Source: DASZMJ01 sp035551935
GTDB taxonomy: Bacteria; Planctomycetota; Planctomycetia; Isosphaerales; Isosphaeraceae
NCBI GenBank assembly: GCA_035551935.1
Contig: DASZMJ010000186.1
Location: 3,035 to 67,034, forward strand
DNA: 64,000 nucleotides
Direction of reading: 5' to 3'
Position 1 is the stretch's first letter. Each line of letters opens with the position of its first letter. A program made the position numbers and the translations under genes. Of this stretch, positions 58,943 to 64,000 are shown piece by piece. Below the pieces are notes generated by a model. It was given only the letters and a program-made list of their open reading frames with translations. It was not told the DNA's origin and searched no databases.

Positions 58943-60454
58943 TCAAGTGAAAGCGTCCGCCCGATAGTGTCGCCTCACCGTCTCCACCGCCCTCTGCCAG
59001 CGGGCCATCGTCGATGACCGCCACGCATCATCGCGCGATGGCTTGAAAACCTGTCCGCCAGCTTCGAGCAAAGCCAAAGCCGCGTGGCGGTCGGGCCAGA
59101 GGGAGACGCCGAGGCCGGCGAGGAGGGCGGCGCCGAGGGCGGTGGACTCGACCTGGGGGCTGCGGCGGAGGGGGAGGTTCAACAAGTCGGCCTGGAAGCG
59201 GAGGAAGGGGTCGGAGCGGGCCATGCCGCCGTCGACGCGGAGGTCGGTCAGGGGCGAGGGGAGGTCGGCGGCGATGGCGGAGATGAGGTCGGCGACCTGG
59301 AAGGCGACGCCTTCGAGGGTGGCGAGGGCGAGGTCGGCGACGGTGGTGGCGCGGGTCAGGCCGAAGATGGTGCCGCGGGCGTCGGGCTCCCAGTGGGGGG
59401 CGCCGAGGCCGGTCAGCGCGGGGACGAAGACGACGCCGGAGTCGGGGTCGCCGTGGAGGGCGAGGCGGTCGATCTCGGGGGCGGCGCCGACGGCCTTCAA
59501 CCCGTCGCGGAACCACTGCACCGCGGCGCCGGCGACGAAGACGCTCCCCTCCAGCGCATACTGCGGCGGGCCGTCGCCGAGCGTCGCGGCGAGGGTCGTG
59601 ATCAGGCCGCGCGTCGAGGGGATGGCGCGGTCGCCGGTATGCGCGAGCAAGAAGGCACCCGTGCCGTACGTGCATTTCGCCTGGCCGACCTCCAGGCAGC
59701 CTTGCCCCACCAAGGAAGCCTGCTGGTCGCCGGCGATGCCGGCGATGGGGAGGCCGTCGGGGAGGTAGTCGAGGCCGAGGGTCTGGCCGATCACGGCGGA
59801 ACTGGGGACGATCTCGGGCAATATTCCGGGCGGGACGTCGAAGAAGTGGCAGAGGTCCGCGGCCCAGGACGCGGAGCGGAGGTCCATCAGGAGCGTGCGC
59901 GAGGCGTTGGTGACGTCGATGACGTGGCGCTTGCCGCCGGTCAGGTGCCAGACGAGCAGGCTGTCGACCGTCCCCGCGGCCAGGTCGCCGGCCTCGGCGC
60001 GGCGGCGGGCGTCGGGATTGTGGTCGAGCAGCCAGGCGAGCTTGGTGGCCGAGAAGTACGGGTCGAGCACCAGGCCCGTCCGCTCGGCGATCCAATCGCG
60101 GCGGTCGCGGTGCTTTTCGCAGAAAACGGCCGTCCGGCGGTCCTGCCAGACCAATGCCGGCCCGATCGCCCGGCCGGTGGCACGCTCCCAGAGGATCGAC
60201 GTCTCGCGCTGGTTCGTGATGCCGATCGCCGCGATCCGGTCCGGGCCGACCATCGCCTCGCCGAGGGCCCGATGGACCATCGGCCCGACGGAGGCGACGA
60301 GCGCCGCCGGGTCGTGCTCGACCCAGCCGGCTTTCGGGTAGGAGAGCGGGACCTCGACCTGCCCCTGACCGATCGGCCGGAGTCGGGTATCGTAGACGAC
60401 GGCCCGGGTGCTGGTCGTCCCCTGGTCGATCACCAGGATGTGGTCGCGCGGCAT
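58943..60454 (-). CDS. glpK: Glycerol kinase
   Basis: 503 residues, standard length. The ATG at 60454 follows AAGGAGACCGCCCC. FGGY-kinase motifs are complete: 'LVIDQGTTSTRAVVYDTRLR' (phosphate 1), 'ITNQRETSILWERATGRAIG' (glycerol binding), 'WQDRRTAVFC', 'GIAGDQQASLVGQGCLEVGQ' and 'TYGTGAFLLAHTG', and 'DLRVDGGMARSDPFLRFQAD' (adenosine site). It phosphorylates glycerol to glycerol 3-phosphate in the cytosol. No glpF or glpD is adjacent, so it stands alone here. All key residues seem intact. Confidence 0.95.
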   Translation of the reverse strand: MPRDHILVIDQGTTSTRAVVYDTRLRPIGQGQVEVPLSYPKAGWVEHDPAALVASVGPMVHRALGEAMVGPDRIAAIGITNQRETSILWERATGRAIGPALVWQDRRTAVFCEKHRDRRDWIAERTGLVLDPYFSATKLAWLLDHNPDARRRAEAGDLAAGTVDSLLVWHLTGGKRHVIDVTNASRTLLMDLRSASWAADLCHFFDVPPGILPEIVPSSAVIGQTLGLDYLPDGLPIAGIAGDQQASLVGQGCLEVGQAKCTYGTGAFLLAHTGDRAIPSTRGLITTLAATLGDGPPQYALEGSVFVAGAAVQWFRDGLKAVGAAPEIDRLALHGDPDSGVVFVPALTGLGAPHWEPDARGTIFGLTRATTVADLALATLEGVAFQVADLISAIAADLPSPLTDLRVDGGMARSDPFLRFQADLLNLPLRRSPQVESTALGAALLAGLGVSLWPDRHAALALLEAGGQVFKPSRDDAWRSSTMARWQRAVETVRRHYRADAFT

Positions 60455-60626
60455 GGGGCGGTCTCCTTGGGAAGTCGGTCGGGGGGGTCCTCGCGGCTGC
60501 ATCCTATCACGAACCCGGCGGTCTTTCTCGGTCGGTGCGTGTCGCGTCGGCTCGGAAACGTCATAGACGGAGTGAGGGTTGTTCGATATCCAGACGTTCC
60601 GAGGCGATAGGCGAAAGGAAACGACC

Positions 60627-60965
60627 ATGATGACCCAACCGACGATCGAGGTGACGGGCGCGACGTTCGAGGCGCTGGGGCGGCGGCTGGAGCACTTCCA
60701 TCGCGAGCTGCCCGACGGCGAGCGCGCGGTCTTCGAGTGGATGCTCGACGGCCTCGGGGCGCCGGTGGCGGGCGAGTCGGCCGGCAAGGAGGAGGTGCTC
60801 GAAGTCCGCTTCTCGGGCGCCCATCGGCCGATCCGCATCCCGTTCTTCGCGGCCGTCGGCGGCCGCTTGATCCTCGGCGGCAACGACGGCACCACGATCC
60901 TCATCCTGGCCAGCGGCAAGATCGTGGTCGTCCCGCCGCGGGCCCCCGTCACGAACCAGGGTTGA
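60627..60965 (+). CDS. Small hypothetical protein
   Basis: 112 residues; ATG after AAAGGAAACGACC, a strong ribosome-binding site. 'LRRLEHFHRELPDGERAVFE'-type helix (here ALGRRLEHFHRELPDGERAV) is followed by a beta-rich part 'RFSGAHRPIRIPFFAAVGGR' and 'LILGGNDGTTILILASGKIV'. No family is recognised. It is followed 57 bases later by the first of two small membrane proteins on the same strand, so the three could be an operon. Confidence 0.65.
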   Translation: MMTQPTIEVTGATFEALGRRLEHFHRELPDGERAVFEWMLDGLGAPVAGESAGKEEVLEVRFSGAHRPIRIPFFAAVGGRLILGGNDGTTILILASGKIVVVPPRAPVTNQG

Positions 60966-61022
60966 GGCCCGCGCCGGCCGGTCCGGGGCGGGGCGTTCCC
61001 TGAGAACCGAAAGGAACGATGC

Positions 61023-61451
61023 ATGCATCCCGAAGTCGTGGTCCCGCTGGCGGGCATCGCCCTGCCCCTGTTCCTCGTGCCGACGATCATCGCCATGAAG
61101 CACGCGCGGCTGAAGCGCGAGTGGGAGCACCTGGAGCGGATGAAGGCGATGGAGCTGGGCCGGCCGGTGCCGTCGGCCTTGGGCGACGACGCCTGGCCGG
61201 CGATGGTGGCCATCGGCCTCGGCGCCGTCATGCCCGTCGGCGTCTTCGTCGTCACCTGGCTGGCCAGCCTGACGGCCCACCTCGACGGCGAGGTCTTCGT
61301 CGCCCCGCTGCTCGTCGGCGTCGCCGGCGTGCTCGGCGGCACGACGCTCGGCCACCGCCTCCTCACCGCCCGCGAGCGGTCGCGGGCCGACTCCGCCTCC
61401 AACGCCAAGCCCGCCTACGACCCCGACGCCTTCGACGTCGTCGGCCGCTGA
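61023..61451 (+). CDS. Small membrane protein with MKAMELGRP motif, paralogue 1
   Basis: 142 residues. An N-terminal membrane segment (VVPLAGIALPLFLVPTIIAM) is followed by the charged helix 'REWEHLERMKAMELGRPVPS', two more membrane segments (MVAIGLGAVMPVGVFVVTWL and PLLVGVAGVLGGTTLGHRLL) and a tail ending 'DPDAFDVVGR'. The next gene shares the MKAxELGRP helix and the DPDAxDVVGR end, so they are paralogues. Such proteins are common in planctomycetes; the function is unknown. Confidence 0.7.
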   Translation: MHPEVVVPLAGIALPLFLVPTIIAMKHARLKREWEHLERMKAMELGRPVPSALGDDAWPAMVAIGLGAVMPVGVFVVTWLASLTAHLDGEVFVAPLLVGVAGVLGGTTLGHRLLTARERSRADSASNAKPAYDPDAFDVVGR

Positions 61452-61482
61452 GGGCCGACCCCGGACGAGAGGAGGATCGACG

Positions 61483-61953
61483 ATGTTCGCCGCGATCGCG
61501 ATCGGATCGGCCGAGATTATGCTGATGGTCGTCCTCGGGTCCCTGGTCCTCGTCGGCCTCCTCGCGATCGTCGGGGGCTTCCTCCATTCGCGCCGGAGCC
61601 GCGAGCTCGAACACGCCGAGAAGATGAAGGCGATCGAGTTGGGTCGGCCCTGGCCGCTCGACAAGTCCGAGCCGGAGCCCGAGCCCGAGGCCGCCGACTC
61701 GCCCGAGCAACTGCCCCTGACGCTCCTCAAGAGCGTCCCGCTCGGCTCGCTGGGCATCGCCGTGGGGGCGAGCTTCCTGCTGCGGCCCGAGCCGATGATC
61801 TGGGTGGCCGCCGGCGCCGTCGGCGTGACGAGCCTCATCTGTGGCACGGTCCTCTCACTCCGCCAGGGCCCCGCGCGCGGCCCGGAGATGAGTCCCGCGT
61901 CGAAGCCCGTGTCGGACCCCGACGCCCTCGACGTCGTCGGCCGCCGCGGCTAG
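61483..61953 (+). CDS. Small membrane protein with MKAIELGRP motif, paralogue 2
   Basis: 156 residues. One N-terminal membrane segment (EIMLMVVLGSLVLVGLLAIV), then 'ELEHAEKMKAIELGRPWPLD', an acidic Pro/Glu linker (KSEPEPEPEAADSPEQ), and two membrane segments, ending in 'PDALDVVGRRG'. It repeats the order of the neighbouring gene, 32 bases upstream. The last 99 bases overlap the convergent glycosyltransferase gene, whose end has been extended by a palindrome; this gene's C-terminus matches its paralogue, so this end is the genuine one. Confidence 0.7.
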   Translation: MFAAIAIGSAEIMLMVVLGSLVLVGLLAIVGGFLHSRRSRELEHAEKMKAIELGRPWPLDKSEPEPEPEAADSPEQLPLTLLKSVPLGSLGIAVGASFLLRPEPMIWVAAGAVGVTSLICGTVLSLRQGPARGPEMSPASKPVSDPDALDVVGRRG

Positions 61954-63372
61954 GGCGGATCCCGGTGGGACGGCGCGGGGTCCCGTAGGGCAGGGCTCGC
62001 CCTGCCGCTTGCTCGAGCCGGATCCGAAGCGGCAGGGCGAGCCCTGCCCTACGGGAAATCCGCCGCGACACGCGAGCGAGAACCGCCCCAAGGCCGGGAA
62101 AAGCCCCGACAGGCCGACGGCCGCCCAGAGGCCGAGCAGCGGCTCGATGGGCAGGTGGAAGCGGGCGGAGACGATGGTGCATGTATGGAATAATACGATC
62201 ACGACAAATGTCAACATCGTCGGCATGAGTCGACGCCGCGCCTCCCGGCCGGCGAGCAGCCAGCCGAGCAGGGCGAGGGCCGTCAGGGTCAGGTGGCCGG
62301 CGCGGTAGACGAGGCTGCGGGCCTTGGGGTTGGTCTCGTCGAAGAGGACGAAGTAGCGAAGGCGCCGCAGGCAGAGCGTGGGGTAGCGCCAGGGGTCCGA
62401 TCGCAGCTCGGCCAGGGCGCGATGGAAGAGGAGTCGCGAGCGGGCCGGCTCGGCGAGGCGGCCGAGCGTGCGATAGTCCTCCCTGGAAAGCGCGATGTCG
62501 TCGATGTAGCCCGCCTCGTGTCGCGCCTCCCAGAGCGCCGCGTTCCAGCCGCTGAGGCCGGGCTTCGTGTCGCGCAGGGCCCGCTCGACCGAGCGGCGGA
62601 CGACCTTGTCCGTCCCCATGCTGAGCGAACAATTGCCCTGCCAGAACGCATATCCGAACGTGCTCTTGATGAGAACTAACTCGCCGTGGACCCGGTAGTT
62701 CCGGGCGATCCACGGGGCCACGGCGAGCGTCGCCGTCAGCGCGATCAGCCCCAGGGGCCGCAACGCGCCGCGCCACCCCCGACGCGACACCACCGCCCAG
62801 GCCACCCCCGGGGCCACCAGGGCGAGGATCGGGTCGGTGAGCGCCAGGGCCGCGAGCAGGAGGCCGGTGCCGATCGCGCCGCGATCGCGTCGCAGGCCGT
62901 AGGCGCTCGCCAGCGTCCACACGAGCAACGTCGTCGCCAACGTCGCGACCTGGACGTGAGTTGCCGAATAGACGAGCGTCGGATGGACCGCGACGACCAG
63001 GGCGGCGATCGGCGCGGCCCGGGGCCGATCGGGGGCGACGGCGCGGGCCAGCTTCCAGGCCCCGAGCACGAGCAACGCCCCGAGCGCGGCCTGGCCCAGC
63101 TCCAGGATCAATAACGCCCGAGGCGTGCCGACCCCTCCCATCGCATAAGCCGCCGCGACGAGGACCGGATAGGACGGCGCCTGCTGCGACGTCGGCCCCT
63201 CGGCCCCCAGGAACGTCACCGCGAAGCCCCGACCGGCCAGCAGGTTCGCCGCGATCTCGCCGTGCTCGTACGTGCTCCGCGGCACCCGATGGCTCCGCAG
63301 CGCCAGCACCGCCCCCGCCCGGCCCGCCACGGCGAGAACCATCAAGAACACAAGAAGATATCTACGGCGCAT
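61855..63372 (-). CDS. ArnT-like (GT39/GT83) membrane glycosyltransferase, C-terminus extended by a repeat
   Basis: 505 residues. The first loop 'RSTYEHGEIAANLLAGRGFA' and 'GAEGPTSQQAPSYPVLVAAA' correspond to the acidic residues and the P-P-x-P-like element of ArnT/PMT-type enzymes, and nine to ten membrane segments follow. The conserved part ends near residue 430 (PIEPLLGLWAAVGLSGLFPA). The remaining 70 residues read through the family A palindrome and then antisense to the small membrane gene at 61483, ending at a chance stop, so they are probably not native. The start overlaps the stop of the next gene upstream by 11 bases. A role in sugar transfer to surface structures is likely. Confidence 0.75.
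   Translation of the reverse strand: MRRRYLLVFLMVLAVAGRAGAVLALRSHRVPRSTYEHGEIAANLLAGRGFAVTFLGAEGPTSQQAPSYPVLVAAAYAMGGVGTPRALLILELGQAALGALLVLGAWKLARAVAPDRPRAAPIAALVVAVHPTLVYSATHVQVATLATTLLVWTLASAYGLRRDRGAIGTGLLLAALALTDPILALVAPGVAWAVVSRRGWRGALRPLGLIALTATLAVAPWIARNYRVHGELVLIKSTFGYAFWQGNCSLSMGTDKVVRRSVERALRDTKPGLSGWNAALWEARHEAGYIDDIALSREDYRTLGRLAEPARSRLLFHRALAELRSDPWRYPTLCLRRLRYFVLFDETNPKARSLVYRAGHLTLTALALLGWLLAGREARRRLMPTMLTFVVIVLFHTCTIVSARFHLPIEPLLGLWAAVGLSGLFPALGRFSLACRGGFPVGQGSPCRFGSGSSKRQGEPCPTGPRAVPPGSALAAAADDVEGVGVRHGLRRGTHLRAARGALAE
61981..62056. repeat. Palindromic repeat, family A, copy 2
   Basis: TCCCGTAGGGCAGGGCTCGC... (61981-62010) is a perfect 30-bp complement of 62027-62056 with a 16-base spacer. 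It lies inside the 3' part of the glycosyltransferase ORF. Compared with copy 1 (211-274) the arms differ at one base in the core (GCTCGCCC versus GCTTGCCC), matched by a compensating change in the other arm. Confidence 0.92.
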
Positions 63373-63994
63373 CCGTGCCGGCCCTCCCCCGCGACGCCGG
63401 AGCATCCCCCCTCGGCCCCGGGTCGTCAACCCGAGATCCGCCGCGAGGCCGGACGACGAACACCGCGACGCCCCCCTCGTCCCAGGCGCGAGCGACCCGG
63501 TCGGGATGCCGGGCGGCGAAGCGGCCGAGAGGGCTCGCCGGGGCGCGGGCAAAGCGGGAATCGTCGATCAAGAGAAAATCAACATGATATTTCTGGATCA
63601 AATCCTCAATCGCTTGATCGTCATCGGGCGCGGCGAGGCCGGGGCGGCCGGAGAGCCAGTCCACCTCGCCGGGGTGCCGCGAGAGGACGGGGCCGGGGCG
63701 GTCGGCCTGGCGGGCGATCCAGGCGCAGGCGGCATCGAACGGGATCATCGCCCGTCGGGCGGCGCCGGGGCGGTCGGCGACGAGGGCGTACACCGAATAC
63801 GGCACCGAGGCCGCCAGGACCAGCGCCGCCGCCAGGCCGCGGGGATGACGCCGTTTGCTCTGAAAATGGATCGCGAGTCGCTCCTGGGTGGAGTGGAGTG
63901 AGTGGGTGGCACGCCCTGCCAGGGCGTGGCCGGGCCCGGGGACCACGCCCTGGCAGGGCGTGCCACCCGTTTTCATGGGGTCGGGTGAGGCCAT
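63362..63994 (-). CDS. C-terminal part of a membrane glycosyltransferase-like protein, possibly truncated
   Basis: 210 residues if the ATG at 63994 is used; the frame is still open at the window edge, so the gene may begin outside. Only one membrane segment (RGLAAALVLAASVPYSVYAL) is present, followed by a soluble domain with 'CAWIARQADRPGPVLSRHPG', 'EVDWLSGRPGLAAPDDDQAI' and 'KYHVDFLLIDDSRFARAPAS'. This resembles the C-terminal periplasmic domain of ArnT/PMT-like enzymes, suggesting that the earlier membrane part is missing or lies beyond a family D palindrome (63904-63968) that would code the N-terminal residues. It overlaps the next gene by 11 bases, so both are expressed together. Confidence in the start is low. 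Confidence 0.5.
   Translation of the reverse strand: MASPDPMKTGGTPCQGVVPGPGHALAGRATHSLHSTQERLAIHFQSKRRHPRGLAAALVLAASVPYSVYALVADRPGAARRAMIPFDAACAWIARQADRPGPVLSRHPGEVDWLSGRPGLAAPDDDQAIEDLIQKYHVDFLLIDDSRFARAPASPLGRFAARHPDRVARAWDEGGVAVFVVRPRGGSRVDDPGPRGDAPASRGRAGTDAP
63904..63968. repeat. Palindromic repeat, family D
   Basis: GGGTGGCACGCCCTGCCAGG... (63904-63929) is a perfect 26-bp complement of 63943-63968 with a 13-base spacer. A degenerate relative is visible around 37622-37726, where CCTTGGAGGGCGTGCCACCC occurs before the ArnT-like gene. Confidence 0.9.
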
Positions 63995-64000
63995 GAATGG

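Noticed and set aside
1..64000. tRNA or rRNA genes, transposases, prophage genes
   Set aside because: I scanned for TTC-loop-like GGTTCGAATCC segments, DDE-type transposase motifs and phage genes and saw none that hold up. Hits such as GGTTCGAAC at 2366 lack the rest of a tRNA.

Overview
The window is very GC-rich (roughly 70%) and looks like a chromosomal segment of a planctomycete, most likely of the Isosphaeraceae/Gemmataceae type. This is inferred from family content: an ECF sigma factor with a membrane anchor and C-terminal extension, a TIGR03067 protein, two proteins with the N-terminal 'RLEALDDR/RLEARE' motif of planctomycete surface proteins, Uma2 and DUF433/DUF5615 genes, DUF1572, DUF3500, YegP-like DUF1508, and many small membrane proteins with no clear relatives. 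I see no transposase, phage gene, tRNA, rRNA or CRISPR array.

Layout. 1-6258: the 3' end of kdsA, a YncE-like propeller, small YjbR and YegP-like proteins, a divergent methyltransferase/putative restriction endonuclease pair, a DUF1572 protein, then a repeat-filled gene-poor stretch and two small membrane or lipoprotein genes. 6755-13843: a plus-strand run encoding an MBOAT acyltransferase, a TIGR03067 protein, two SGNH proteins, an adenylate-forming ligase and an LpxL-like acyltransferase. Together they resemble a Dlt/alginate-acetylation type surface-esterification module, but no carrier protein is visible. 13702-18261: a translationally coupled minus-strand operon (GT2 glycosyltransferase, two methyltransferases, a large membrane protein). 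18617-22407: rplU and the B12-dependent ribonucleotide reductase nrdJ. 22515-35618: assorted accessory genes (an AT-rich P-loop kinase, a DUF433/DUF5615 pair, DUF3500, two motif-bearing surface proteins, a DUF4432 epimerase-like protein, a VOC protein, two Uma2 paralogues flanking an ECF sigma factor, a histidine kinase). 35780-40588: a TPR lipoprotein, an ArnT-like glycosyltransferase and a Cys-rich secreted protein.

40864-56724 is a flagellar-type export locus: fliF, two fliG-like genes, fliO, fliP, fliQ, fliR, flhB, then an inversely oriented island of three unrelated genes, then flhA, flhF, flhG and a FliA/WhiG-type sigma factor. FlhA, FliP and FliQ look well conserved. Three parts depart from the textbook: FlhB has GPAG where the self-cleaving NPTH motif should be, FlhG lacks the P-loop lysine of its Walker A motif, and FliG is shortened and followed by a second, free-standing FliG C-terminal domain. 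No fliH, fliI, fliM, fliN, hook, filament or stator gene lies in the window.

56890-64000: a small conserved gene pair, a Tat-exported propeller protein, glpK, three small proteins and two ArnT-like glycosyltransferase genes.

The intergenic DNA is full of dispersed palindromes with near-perfect 26-33 bp stems, in at least five sequence families, plus a 39-base direct repeat. Several of them run into gene ends or starts (flhF start, C-termini of the 61855-63372 gene and of flhB), so they appear to have altered protein termini.
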